In this document: positions 51,642 through 60,136 of the stretch, one piece after another
Numbering within the stretch: position 1 is the first letter of the stretch
Layout: each line of letters opens with the position of its first letter
Source: Roseomonas sp. KE2513
Lineage (GTDB): Bacteria; Pseudomonadota; Alphaproteobacteria; Acetobacterales; Acetobacteraceae
Direction: 5' to 3'
DNA length: 64,000 nt
Assembly: GCF_016107305.1 (NCBI RefSeq)
Contig: NZ_RCVR01000017.1
Span: forward strand, 1-64,000
Program-made: the position numbers and the translations under genes
Notes under the pieces: generated by a model
Database searches by the model: none
Seen by the model: the letters and a program-made list of their open reading frames with translations, nothing else
Told to the model about the DNA's origin: nothing

Positions 51642-52523
51642 GTGGCGGATGGCGGGCAGGCGGTAAGGCTCCGCGACCTTCGGATCCTCCTCTTCGGGGT
51701 TTTCCTCTTCGGCGCCGGATGGCCGGTGACGAAGGACGCGCTGCGGGACGCGACACCCCTCTGGTTCGCGGTCAGCCGGGCGGGGCTGGCGGCGCTCGGG
51801 GCGGCGGTGCTGCTCCTCGCCCTCCGGCGGCTCTCCTGGCCCGGCCGGCGGGACTGGCCGGCGGTGCTGGCAGTCGGGCTGTTCCAGCTCGGCGGCTTCT
51901 TCGCGCTCACGCACCTCGCCCTGGCGGTGCTGCCCTCCGGGCGCATCGCGGTGCTGTCGAACGTGACGATCTACTGGCTCGTCCCGCTCTCGGTCATCGT
52001 GCTGGGAGAGAAGGTGTCGCGCACCCGCTGGGTGGCGGCGGGGCTCGCGCTGGCGGGTGCGGCGGTGCTGCTCGGCCCCTGGGCGATGGACTGGTCGCAG
52101 CCCGGCATCCTGACGGCGAACGCCCTGCTGATCACGGCCGCCCTCCTCTGGAGCATCGCCATCACTGCCACTCGGCGCCTGCCGCCCGCGCGGCCGATGA
52201 TGGAGCTGCTGCCCTTCTGCTTCGCCACCGCCCTGCTGGTGCTGGCGCCGCTCGCGCTGCTGCGGGAACCCTCGGGCGGGATCGGCCTGTACGCGCTGCC
52301 GCATGCGGGCTTCGTCGGCCTCGTCGCCGCGCCGGTCGGCACCTGGTGCGTGATCGAGGCCGGGCGGCGGCTGCCCTCCACCGTTGCCTCGGTGGGGTTC
52401 ATGCTCGGCCCGGTGCTCGGCGTCGCCACCGGCGCGCTCTGGCTGGGGGAGGCGGTGGGATGGGATGTCTGGCTCGGCGGCGCGCTGATCGCGGCCGGCG
52501 TTGTGGTGGCGGTGCGGGGGTGA
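51642..52523 (+). CDS. DMT superfamily (EamA) transporter
   Basis: 293 aa, GTG start, about ten hydrophobic helices in two EamA repeats. The first repeat begins ILLFGVFLFGAGWPVTKDALRDATPLWFAVSRAGLAAL; the end of each repeat has the typical SNVTIYWLVPLSVIVLGEKVSRTRWVAAGLALAGAAVLL pattern. Exporter of amino acids or metabolites in the inner membrane. Substrate not predictable. 4 nt after the quinone reductase stop. Confidence 0.88.
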   Translation: MADGGQAVRLRDLRILLFGVFLFGAGWPVTKDALRDATPLWFAVSRAGLAALGAAVLLLALRRLSWPGRRDWPAVLAVGLFQLGGFFALTHLALAVLPSGRIAVLSNVTIYWLVPLSVIVLGEKVSRTRWVAAGLALAGAAVLLGPWAMDWSQPGILTANALLITAALLWSIAITATRRLPPARPMMELLPFCFATALLVLAPLALLREPSGGIGLYALPHAGFVGLVAAPVGTWCVIEAGRRLPSTVASVGFMLGPVLGVATGALWLGEAVGWDVWLGGALIAAGVVVAVRG

Positions 52524-52527
52524 AGCG

Positions 52528-53280
52528 ATGATCCTGAACGCGGTGGAAGCCGGGGAGGGGCGGCCGCTCGTCCTCCTACACGGGTTATTCGGCCAGGGCC
52601 GTAACTTCGGAGCTCTCCAGCGCCGCCTCGCCGGGCGGCACCGTGTGATCTCGCTCGACATGCCCAACCACGGCGCCAGCCCGCACGCGCCGCGGATGGA
52701 TTACCGCTCCATGGCCGGCGACGTCGCGGAGACGCTCGCCGCACACGGCATCTCGGGCGCCGATGTCATGGGCCACTCGATGGGTGGCAAGGCCGCGATG
52801 ATGCTTGCGCTCACCGCACCTTTGCTCGTCGGCCGCCTGCTTGTCTCCGACATCGCGCCCGTCACCTACCCGCCGCGCTACCACGACTTGGTGGACGCAA
52901 TGCGCGCCGTACCGGCCGGCGCCCCGCGCGCGGTCGCCGACGCCGCCCTGGCGCCCGCTGAACCCGACCCCGCCACCCGCGCCTTCATCCTGAGCAACCG
53001 CCTGCCGGACGGCTCCGGCTGGCGAATCGGGCTCGATGGCATTGCAGCCTCCATCGACGCCATCACCGACTGGGCGCCACCCGAGGGCGCTCGCTTCGAC
53101 GCGCCGACCCTCTTCGTCTCCGGCGAGCATTCCCGCTACGTGCGCGAGGAAAACCGGCCCGCCATCCGCACCCTGTTCCCCTCCGCGCGCTTCCTGACGA
53201 TCAAGGGCGCCGGGCATTGGGTGCATGCCGACCAGCCCGAAGCCTTCGCGGCGGTGATGGAAGGGTTCTTCAGGGTCTGA
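52528..53280 (+). CDS. Alpha/beta fold hydrolase (YbfF esterase-like)
   Basis: 250 aa. LVLLHGLFGQGRNFGALQRRL with the oxyanion HG, SLDMPNHGASPHAP, nucleophile elbow GHSMGGKAAM (Ser about residue 82), the acid in FVSGEHSRYV and the His in GAGHWVHADQPEAF. The pattern fits YbfF-type short-chain esterases. Last gene of the run that starts with the quinone reductase; followed by intergenic repeat copy B. Confidence 0.9.
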   Translation: MILNAVEAGEGRPLVLLHGLFGQGRNFGALQRRLAGRHRVISLDMPNHGASPHAPRMDYRSMAGDVAETLAAHGISGADVMGHSMGGKAAMMLALTAPLLVGRLLVSDIAPVTYPPRYHDLVDAMRAVPAGAPRAVADAALAPAEPDPATRAFILSNRLPDGSGWRIGLDGIAASIDAITDWAPPEGARFDAPTLFVSGEHSRYVREENRPAIRTLFPSARFLTIKGAGHWVHADQPEAFAAVMEGFFRV

Positions 53281-53291
53281 GCCGGCTCTTG

Positions 53292-53514
53292 CTGCCCCTG
53301 GAGAGGGCTCCTCCCTCCTCAGACCTCACCCGCCAAGGGCCTGAGGCTTTTGGAACCCCATTTGGCTGTCGCGAAGACCTCCTAAATGTGCGGTCACCTC
53401 GGGTCTATGGGCCGAGGCGCACGGGTCGGAGAAGTTCTTCAAACCTAAAGAAGAAGATGACGGTGAGGGGGCCGGGGAGAGAAAGAATTTCTTCCTCCTC
53501 TCCCCGGAGTCACG
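53292..53514 (+). repeat. Structured intergenic repeat, copy B
   Basis: About 220 bp between the convergent esterase and AlkA-like genes, no coding potential. It shares ordered blocks with copy A (17101-17345, opposite strand): CCCGCCAAGGGCCTG and TTGGA-N-CCCCAT (53330-53362), CCGAGGCGCAC (53412-53422) and CTCTCCCCGGAG (53498-53509). Hairpins: CTGGAGAGGG region (53298-53321), CCAAGGGC/GCTTTTGG (53333-53353; two G-U pairs keep the stem that is fully Watson-Crick in copy A), and CCGGGGAGAG/CTCTCCCCGG (53472-53507). AT content is higher in the central part than in flanking genes. Confidence 0.75.
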
Positions 53515-53544
53515 GGCGACGGCCGATCAGAACAATCGCAAAAC

Positions 53545-54189
53545 TCACATCGCCGCCGGAACCCGGAAGCGCCCCGCCTTGTTCAGGTCCGCCGCGCGCC
53601 AGAGGTACCAAGAGGCCGCCGAGCGGAAAGGCGCCCAGCGTTCGCCGATGAGGGCGAGTTCCTTGGGCTTCGGCTGCGCGTCCAGCCCCGCAGCGACGCG
53701 ATAGCCCTCGCGCACGCCGAAATCGTCCACCGGCAGGATGTCGGGGCGGCCGAGAGTGAAGATGAGGAGCATTTCCACCGTCCAGCGCCCCACACCACGC
53801 AGCGCGACCAGCCGCTCGATCAACTCGGCGTCCGGCAGGCGCGCGGCGGCGCGGCGGGTGGGCACCCAGCCGGCGGCCGACTTGTGCGCGATGTCGAGGA
53901 TGGCCGCCTGCTTCGCCGCCGAGAAGCCGCAAGCGCGCAGCGCGCCCTCCGGCAGGGCAAGCACCTGGGCGGGCGTGGGGAAGGGCTCGTGCGGCGTGAG
54001 GGCGATGAGGCGATTGAGCATCGCCTCCGCCGCCTTGCCGTGCACCTGCTGGTGGGCAATTGCCCGCACCAGAGCCTCGTAGGGTTCGCGGTCCTTCACC
54101 GGCTTCAGCGCCATGGCCCCGACCTGCGCGACGACGGGACCGAGGACGGGATCGGCGAGGAGGTGCTGCCGGGCGGCGCGGGCGCTCAT
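53545..54189 (-). CDS. DNA-3-methyladenine glycosylase (AlkA/HhH-GPD)
   Basis: 214 aa, short AlkA form without the N-terminal TBP-like domain. The helix-hairpin-helix is LRGVGRWTVEMLLIFTLGRPDILPVDDFGVREGY with the catalytic Asp in PVDDFG (about residue 153). Removes alkylated purines in base excision repair. EALVRAIAHQQVHGKAAEAML is the family's early helix. 9 nt after the LctP-like gene on the same strand. Confidence 0.92.
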   Translation of the reverse strand: MSARAARQHLLADPVLGPVVAQVGAMALKPVKDREPYEALVRAIAHQQVHGKAAEAMLNRLIALTPHEPFPTPAQVLALPEGALRACGFSAAKQAAILDIAHKSAAGWVPTRRAAARLPDAELIERLVALRGVGRWTVEMLLIFTLGRPDILPVDDFGVREGYRVAAGLDAQPKPKELALIGERWAPFRSAASWYLWRAADLNKAGRFRVPAAM

Positions 54190-54198
54190 GCCGTTTTC

Positions 54199-55602
54199 CT
54201 AAGCCAGGCGCGGCAGCAGCGCCACCGCCGCCCAGCCCGCCGCCATCGCCGAGAGGATGACAGGCAGCGCGGCGCGCCAAAGGGCAGCGGGGCGCGTGCC
54301 GTCCGCCAGCAGCCCGCAGACAAGGGCGGTGTTCGCGAAGGAGTGCATGGCGCCGACGCTGCCCGCGAAGTTGTGCAGCCCCGGCGCCAGCCAGGGCGGC
54401 AGCCCCGCCGCGAGCCCGAGCCCCGCCTGCACCGGCATGAGGGAGGAGGTTGCGCCCACGTTGCTTCCAGTCACCATTCCCGCGAGGAAGCCGAGCGGCG
54501 GGATGGCATAGGGCGCGAGCGGTCCAAGCGAGCCGGCGATCGCCGCGGCAAGCGAGGTGGCCACGCCCGAACCAGCGATCCACCGGCCGAGCAGCACGTA
54601 GAGCATCATCGCCGCCGCCGGCCGCCGCATGCGCCGCATCGTGTCCCGCAGCAGCGCCGCGCCGTCCGGCCGCGCCGCCACAAAGCCGAGCGTGACCGTC
54701 CAGAGCACCACCGCCACATGAGTGACGGGCAGGGCGGGAAGATCTGCGTACGGCTTCCAGGCCGGCGCATCGTGCCAGGATCGGGCGAGGAGGAGCAGGG
54801 CGCTCAGCAGCGCCCAGGGGCCGAGCGCGGCCAGGGCCCGCCGCCAGTCGGCGGCATCGCGGGGAGGGGCGAAGTGCAGGAGCGCCGGCAGCAGCACCGT
54901 GCCACTTGACACCAGCGCGACCGTCTCGGCCGGAAGGAACCGAGCGCTAAGGAGGACGAGCGCCGCGAGTGCGGACTGGAACCCCATCTGCGCTGCCCTC
55001 TCGCGCGGCGGTACCGGCAGCCCGGCGCGGGCGAGGGCAGCCCAGGCCACCGGCGGGAGGCACATCATCCAGGCCGCGTGCGGCAGCGCGGTGACGAGGG
55101 AGATCTCCGCCACCGGGCGTCCGGAGAGCGCGGCGCCGAGCGCGAGCCCCGGCCCCAGCCCGCCCCAGGGAACCAGCCAGAGGGAGAGCAGCGCGAGGAA
55201 TCCGCCCGCGGCGCCGCGTATCCCCATCGCCCGCAGGGCGCCGAGGGTGAAGACGGCGCCAACCGCGAAGCCTGTAACGCTCTCTACGAACGAGCCAGCG
55301 AGGATCATAAGGTAGGCGCGGCGCGGCGAGGCCGGCACGGGCGCATCCGCTCTCGGCGCCACGGCGAGGCTGAACAGCAGCCCGCCCGCTAGGATCGCGA
55401 CCGGCTGCACGCCGAGGAAGGCGGCGCGAACCGTCTCGGTGCCGAGGAAGCGCAGGAGGGAGGCTCCCTCCGGCAGGGCAAGGGCTAGGCCAGGAAGCGC
55501 GGAGGCGAGCGCGATGAGGCAGGCCGGCACCGGCGCCATCCGCCCCGAGGCGAGCAGCCCCAGCAGGAGAACCAGAGGAAGGGCCTCGACAAGAGTGGTC
55601 AT
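54199..55602 (-). CDS. LctP-like (L-lactate/glycolate permease family) membrane protein
   Basis: 467 aa from ATG 55602, with about twelve hydrophobic helices. FVESVTGFAVGAVF (residues about 128-141) and MVTGSNVGATSSLMPVQAG (about 385-403) correspond to the FIEGAAGFG and LTGSDTSSNALFG blocks of L-lactate permeases, but both are altered, so this is a divergent branch. Proton-coupled uptake of a small hydroxy or keto acid is likely. Upstream of the DNA glycosylase gene on the minus strand. Confidence 0.75.
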   Translation of the reverse strand: MTTLVEALPLVLLLGLLASGRMAPVPACLIALASALPGLALALPEGASLLRFLGTETVRAAFLGVQPVAILAGGLLFSLAVAPRADAPVPASPRRAYLMILAGSFVESVTGFAVGAVFTLGALRAMGIRGAAGGFLALLSLWLVPWGGLGPGLALGAALSGRPVAEISLVTALPHAAWMMCLPPVAWAALARAGLPVPPRERAAQMGFQSALAALVLLSARFLPAETVALVSSGTVLLPALLHFAPPRDAADWRRALAALGPWALLSALLLLARSWHDAPAWKPYADLPALPVTHVAVVLWTVTLGFVAARPDGAALLRDTMRRMRRPAAAMMLYVLLGRWIAGSGVATSLAAAIAGSLGPLAPYAIPPLGFLAGMVTGSNVGATSSLMPVQAGLGLAAGLPPWLAPGLHNFAGSVGAMHSFANTALVCGLLADGTRPAALWRAALPVILSAMAAGWAAVALLPRLA

Positions 55603-55676
55603 TCGCGGCGAAGGGCTCTTACCGGCTGGTCGGGCGGGGCGGCGGTCCTCGGTTCGCGGCAACCAACCCTACTGTC

Positions 55677-56252
55677 ATGGTTTCTACGGCGTGTGGGCCG
55701 CGCCGCAAGCCCGCGGGATCGGAGGACCGCCTGAACCAGCCCCAGCCCCTCGCGCCGCTCATTCTCACGCTGCGCTTCGACGACCCGGCCTTCGCGCGGC
55801 TGGATTCGCTGCGCCGGGCACATTTTCCGCCCGAGCGGAACCATATCCCGGCCCATCTCACCCTTTTCCACGCGCTGCCGGGCGAGGCGCTGGAGGAGGT
55901 GCTTTCCGGCCTGCGCTTCGCCTGCGCTGCGACCCCGCCCTTCGTCCTACGCTTCACCGGCGTGCGGTCGCTCGGCCGCGGAGTGGCGCTGGAGGTCGCC
56001 TCGCCCGAACTCGTGGCGCTGCGCCGGGCCCTGGCCGCGGGATGGTCGCATATGCTGACGCGGCAGGACGCAGGGGGCTTCCGCCCGCATGTAACGGTGC
56101 AGAATAAGGTGGCCACGGAGGCCGCCACCGGGCTGCTGAACGAGATGACCGCGGGCTTCGAGCCATGGGAGGCCCGCGGCGAGGGCCTGCTCCTCTGGCA
56201 CTATCGCGGGGGCCCCTGGGAGCCCGCCGCCACTATTCCCTTCGGGGGTTGA
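55677..56252 (+). CDS. 2H phosphoesterase (2'-5' RNA ligase/LigT family)
   Basis: 191 aa. The two catalytic HxT motifs are HLTLFH (about residue 60) and HVTVQN (about residue 138) at family spacing. This group includes LigT/ThpR cyclic phosphodiesterases that open 2',3'-cyclic phosphates in RNA or nucleotide metabolism. The first 25 residues before PLAPLILTLRF are uncertain; a later start is possible. Divergent from the LctP-like gene; convergent 6 nt from a small secreted protein gene. Confidence 0.85.
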   Translation: MVSTACGPRRKPAGSEDRLNQPQPLAPLILTLRFDDPAFARLDSLRRAHFPPERNHIPAHLTLFHALPGEALEEVLSGLRFACAATPPFVLRFTGVRSLGRGVALEVASPELVALRRALAAGWSHMLTRQDAGGFRPHVTVQNKVATEAATGLLNEMTAGFEPWEARGEGLLLWHYRGGPWEPAATIPFGG

Positions 56253-56258
56253 GGGGCC

Positions 56259-56504
56259 TCAGCGATGGGCCTGCCTGGAGGAGCGGCGCGGCTGCGGCGC
56301 GGCCACGCCCTGCGCCGCGGCGGCCCGTTGCCGCACGAGTTCGTTCCGCGTCAGGGGCCGACCCTGGGTGTTGAAGTCGGAAGTGGGGGCGCCGCCGCGC
56401 GACCAGCCAGGACGGGAGATGGCGCCGGTCGCGCCCTGCGCGAGAGCGGAGGTGCCGGCAGACACGCCAGCCAAGACAATAAGCATCGCGACACGGGTGT
56501 TCAT
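56259..56504 (-). CDS. Small secreted protein, function unknown
   Basis: 81 aa from ATG 56504 (GGAG 8 nt upstream). A Sec signal peptide MNTRVAMLIVLAGVSAGTSALAQ is followed by about 58 polar residues rich in Gly, Arg and Ala (GAISRPGWSRGG, RNELVRQRAAAAQG). No Cys in the mature part, no family recognised. Probably periplasmic. A longer in-frame start at 56558 has no support. Confidence 0.65.
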   Translation of the reverse strand: MNTRVAMLIVLAGVSAGTSALAQGATGAISRPGWSRGGAPTSDFNTQGRPLTRNELVRQRAAAAQGVAAPQPRRSSRQAHR

Positions 56505-56582
56505 TGTCTCTGCTCCGGGACGTTTTGCACCGTTACTTAATCGCGCGCTCGTGATCATGATGCAAGCGCTTGCCGGGCGCCA

Positions 56583-57743
56583 TCACACGCTCGCCAGCAG
56601 CCCCGCGAGCAGCTTGGCCCGGGGAACGATGCTGTCCTCGCGAATGTACTCGCCGAGCGTGTGGTAGCCGGCGCCGAGCACGCCCAGCCCGTCCAGCGTC
56701 GGAATGCCCATCGCGCCGGTGAAGTTCCCGTCCGAGCCGCCGCCGGCGCTCTCATGGCCCATGCCGTGGCCGAGCGCGGCGGCGAGGGTTCTGGCGCGTG
56801 CGTAGAGATCCATCACCGCCGCGTCCGGCTCCCACACGGGGCGGGTGACGCCGCGGCGCACCTCGAGCACCGTGTCCGGCGCGCTGGCGCGCAGGCCCAG
56901 CATCCGCGTCACCGCCTCGTCCAGGTCGGATTGCCGGCGGGCCATGGTCAGCGCCTCGGCGTCGCAGTGAGTGGCGACGCAGTTCACCCACTGCCCGCCA
57001 TGGATGACGCCGACCGAATAGGTGGCGGCGTCGGTGGTCATCGCCTCGATCGCCAGGATCTGGCGGCACATCTCGCGGATTGCCGAGCGTCCGTCCGAGA
57101 GCTTTGCGCCCGCGTGGCTCGGGCGACCGGTGGTACGCAGGTTGAAGCGGGCGATGGCGTAGCGGCCGGTGACCACGCCGCCCATCGGACTGTCGCCTTC
57201 CGGCCGCCCTGGCTCGGGCACCAGCACTACCGCGTGGCGCGCGGCCTCCGCCTCGATCAGGTCGCGGGTGGAAGGCGTGCCCACCTCCTCGTCCGGGGTG
57301 AGCAGGACGGTAACGGGGCGGGAGGTCGGGATGCCCGCGCGCGCCAGCTCCCGCAGGGCTTCAAAGGCGAGCAGCGTGCCGCCCTTCATGTCGCAGATGC
57401 CAGGGCCGTAGCAGCGCCCGCCCTCCCGCCGGAAGGGCAGGGCGGAGAGGGTCCCGACGGGGTGCACGGTATCGAGATGCGCGAGCACGAGGATGCCAGG
57501 CGCATCGCCTGCCGCGTGGGGGAAGCGCGCCCGCACGGCATCGCCGAAGCCCATCCGCCTGGGGATGCGCTCCACCCGCGCGCCCATCATCGCAAGGTCG
57601 CGCCCGGCAAGGTCGAGCATCCGGTTCACCGCCGCCGCATCGAAAGTCGGGCTCTCACACTCCACCCAGGGCCGCAGGCGGCCGAGAATCGCCTCCGCGT
57701 CGAAGGGCAATGCGAGGGCGGGATGGGCCGGCAGGGCGTCCAT
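56583..57743 (-). CDS. M20 family metallopeptidase (glutamate carboxypeptidase-like)
   Basis: 386 aa, the third M20 enzyme of the window. ILVLAHLDTVHPVGT, YGPGICDMKGG, LLTPDEEVGTPSTRD with the base Glu, VPEPGR and the late YHTLGEYI His. The lid domain includes GRPSHAGAKLSDGRSAI. Related to carboxypeptidase G2. Divergent from the TauD-like gene across 107 nt; the two may belong to one regulon but no shared operator is visible. Confidence 0.9.
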   Translation of the reverse strand: MDALPAHPALALPFDAEAILGRLRPWVECESPTFDAAAVNRMLDLAGRDLAMMGARVERIPRRMGFGDAVRARFPHAAGDAPGILVLAHLDTVHPVGTLSALPFRREGGRCYGPGICDMKGGTLLAFEALRELARAGIPTSRPVTVLLTPDEEVGTPSTRDLIEAEAARHAVVLVPEPGRPEGDSPMGGVVTGRYAIARFNLRTTGRPSHAGAKLSDGRSAIREMCRQILAIEAMTTDAATYSVGVIHGGQWVNCVATHCDAEALTMARRQSDLDEAVTRMLGLRASAPDTVLEVRRGVTRPVWEPDAAVMDLYARARTLAAALGHGMGHESAGGGSDGNFTGAMGIPTLDGLGVLGAGYHTLGEYIREDSIVPRAKLLAGLLASV

Positions 57744-57850
57744 GGGGCGGGCTCCTTGGCAATGGAAGAGTCAGCCTGCGCGCTCCGGGGCGCGGGGTGA
57801 AGGGCTGCATCCTTTGGCGCCGTGCTGCTCGCCGCGGTAAGGAGGGGCGG

Positions 57851-58564
57851 ATGAGTGACCCCCTGAACGTCGTCCCGCGCCGCCTGGTGCCGATTGCCGG
57901 CACGCTGGCCTGGCTTCCCGCCGACCTTCCGCCGAGCGAGCAGATGATCCCGCTCGGCGCCGAGCACGCCGCGGAGCTGGCTGGTTCCGGCCCCACCCCG
58001 CGGCTCGACGCGCTGGCGGAGGAACTGCGCCCCCGGCTGGACCACGGCCGCGGCTTCGCCCTGCTGCGCGGCCTGCCCATGGGGGAGGACCCGGCGGCGC
58101 CACTTCAGACCCTGACCGCGCGGCTCGGGACGCCCGTTCCGCCCGGCCCCAGCACGGGCACGCGGCATGTGGAGGCCTGCGACGTGCTGCTGCTGCGCGC
58201 GACCGCGCCGGCTTTGACCGTGCTGCGCGCCGCGGCGGGCGTGCACAACGCCCTCCTCCGCAGCGACCGCGCCGCCCTAGCTGCGCTATACGAGGCGCGC
58301 GGGGAGCCCCCCGTGCCGGTCTTCTGCCATGACGGCGGTATTTTCGCCGCCCGCTGGGACGACGCGGTGTTGCCGCCGGATCGCCTGCCCTCGGCCCTGC
58401 CGGAGGCGCTGGGCGAGGGTCTCGCGCTGAGCCTTCGCACCGGCGACATCCTCGCCCTCAACCCCTTCCTCGTCTGGGCGGACCGGGTGCCCGGTGCCAT
58501 CGCGGCCGCGTGCCGGGCCGATCCCTCGCGGCTGGACAGCGCGGCCTTCGCCGGGCTCGCATAG
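57851..58564 (+). CDS. Reduced TauD/TfdA-like protein
   Basis: 237 aa, against 270-330 aa for typical 2-oxoglutarate dioxygenases of this fold. The N-terminal part has the characteristic GRGFALLRGLP (about residues 72-82) and a following LTARLGTPVPPGP. The metal-binding HxD block, usually near HTD with a downstream His, is not recognisable: the region reads TGTRHVEACDVLLLRATAP. It may be a catalytically dead or altered member. GGAGGGG precedes the ATG. The racemase-family gene starts 4 nt later, so they form a pair. Confidence 0.6.
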   Translation: MSDPLNVVPRRLVPIAGTLAWLPADLPPSEQMIPLGAEHAAELAGSGPTPRLDALAEELRPRLDHGRGFALLRGLPMGEDPAAPLQTLTARLGTPVPPGPSTGTRHVEACDVLLLRATAPALTVLRAAAGVHNALLRSDRAALAALYEARGEPPVPVFCHDGGIFAARWDDAVLPPDRLPSALPEALGEGLALSLRTGDILALNPFLVWADRVPGAIAAACRADPSRLDSAAFAGLA

Positions 58565-58568
58565 GGCT

Positions 58569-59306
58569 ATGCGAATCCTCCTGGCCAACGCCAACACCAC
58601 CGAGGCCATCACCGAGCGCTGCGCGGAGGCGGCGCGCGCCACGGCCTCGACGGGCACCGAGATCGTGCCGGGCACGCCGCGCTTCGGCCCGGCCGTCATC
58701 TCCTCCCTGCTGGAGAACGCGATCGCGGCCCATGGCGTGCTCGATCTGCTGGCCGAGCACGCGGGGGCGGTGGATGCGGTGGTGCTGGCCGTCTCCCTCG
58801 ACACGGCGCTCGATGCCGCGCGCCAGCTCATGCCCTGCCCGGTGGTTGGCATGACGGAAGCCGCCTGCCTGACCGCCTGCATGCTCGGCAACCGCTTTGG
58901 GCTGGTGACCTTCGGCGGGACGGAAGCCTACCGCCTGCTGATCGAGCGCCACGGCCTCTCCGGCCGGCTTTCCGGCCTCATCGGCGTGGACTTCACCCCT
59001 CAGCGCGCCCTGGCCGACCCCGAGGGCGCGGTGCGCGCGGTGGCGCAGGGAGTGGTGGCGCTGGCAGCGGGCGGGGCGGACAGCGTCGTGCTCGGCGGCG
59101 CGGCGCTCGCGGGGATGGAGCCGGCGCTGCGCGCCGCATCGCCCGTGCCCCTGCTCGACGGGATCATCTGCGGGGTGCGGATGGCGGAGACCCTCGTCGC
59201 GCTCGCTCCGCCCCGCGCGCGGCAAGGACCGATGGCACCGGTGCGCGGGCGGGATTCAGTCGGCCTCTCCCCGGCCCTCGCGACGCTGCTGCGGGGCGGC
59301 GACTAG
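58569..59306 (+). CDS. Asp/Glu/hydantoin racemase family protein lacking both catalytic Cys
   Basis: 245 aa. The fold is clear: RILLANANTTEAITERC at the start (family NPNTT), VVGMTEAACLTA in the middle, and VALAAGGADSVVLGGAALAG. The two cysteines that act as acid and base in hydantoin, aspartate and glutamate racemases are replaced: the DAVVLACF position reads DAVVLAVSLD (Val75-Ser76) and the LGC(A/G) position reads LGGAALAG. Racemisation by the standard two-Cys route is not possible. Its stop overlaps the convergent hydrolase stop (CTAG). Confidence 0.82.
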   Translation: MRILLANANTTEAITERCAEAARATASTGTEIVPGTPRFGPAVISSLLENAIAAHGVLDLLAEHAGAVDAVVLAVSLDTALDAARQLMPCPVVGMTEAACLTACMLGNRFGLVTFGGTEAYRLLIERHGLSGRLSGLIGVDFTPQRALADPEGAVRAVAQGVVALAAGGADSVVLGGAALAGMEPALRAASPVPLLDGIICGVRMAETLVALAPPRARQGPMAPVRGRDSVGLSPALATLLRGGD

Positions 59307-60052
59307 ACGGGGATCGCCTCCAGCACGCGCAGCAGCAGCGCGAGATCGTGCGGGCGCGAGAGGCGGTGGTCGCCGTCCTTGATGAGGATCAGCTCCACGT
59401 CCGGGCCGGGCAGGGCCTCCACGAGGCGCAGAGCGTGCCCCCAGGGCACGTCCGGGTCCGCCATGCCCTGCAGCAGCCGCACGGGGCCGGTGTAGGGAAT
59501 GGGGCCGGGCAGCAGGAGGTGCGCGGCGCCTTCCTCCAGCAACCGGCGGGTAATCGGGATGGGCTCGCCATATGCCGAGGGGGCGCGCAGCACGCCGGCC
59601 CGCTCAAGCGTCGCGCGATGCTCCTCCGTCAGGGCTGGGCGGATCAGCGCCTCCGTGAAGTCGGGAGCGGCGGCGAGGCCAATCAGCCCGCGCACGCGCG
59701 CCTCGCCCAGCCGGCGCGCGAGGAGAAGCGCAATCCAGCCACCCATGGAGGAACCGACCAGTACCAGCGGTCCGGGCGCTTGCGCCTCAATCACCAGCGC
59801 CGCGTCCTCGGCCCAGGTGCCGATGGTGCCCGCCTCAAAATCCCCGCCGCTGGCACCGTGGCCGGAATAGTCGAGCCGCAGGAAGGCGCGGCCGCGCGCG
59901 GCGCAGGCGTCGCGCAGGTGAAGCGCCTTCGTGCCCTCCATGTCTGAGCGAAAGCCGCCGAGGAAGACCACAGTCGGGCCGCTGCCGGGCACGGCGGCCC
60001 AGGCAAGGGGGGTGCCGTCGGGGCGGGGGAGGGTACCGCGGGTCTCGTTCAT
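59303..60052 (-). CDS. Alpha/beta hydrolase (ABHD10 palmitoyl-thioesterase-like)
   Basis: 249 aa from ATG 60052; a longer frame is a shadow of the glycosyltransferase gene. TVVFLGGFRSDMEGTKALHL is the typical opening of the ABHD10-like group; FLRLDYSGHGASGGDF, nucleophile elbow GSSMGGWIAL, Asp in MADPDVPWGHALRL and His in DGDHRLSRP. Likely a thioesterase or carboxylesterase. It is convergent with the racemase-family gene with a 4-nt overlap of the stops. Confidence 0.88.
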   Translation of the reverse strand: MNETRGTLPRPDGTPLAWAAVPGSGPTVVFLGGFRSDMEGTKALHLRDACAARGRAFLRLDYSGHGASGGDFEAGTIGTWAEDAALVIEAQAPGPLVLVGSSMGGWIALLLARRLGEARVRGLIGLAAAPDFTEALIRPALTEEHRATLERAGVLRAPSAYGEPIPITRRLLEEGAAHLLLPGPIPYTGPVRLLQGMADPDVPWGHALRLVEALPGPDVELILIKDGDHRLSRPHDLALLLRVLEAIPV

Positions 60053-60136
60053 CGGATGGGGCTTGCCGCACCCCGGCCAGGGGCACAAGCGCGACCAGGG
60101 TGACGCACGGCCCGGCGCCTTGTAAGGGGCAGCGCA

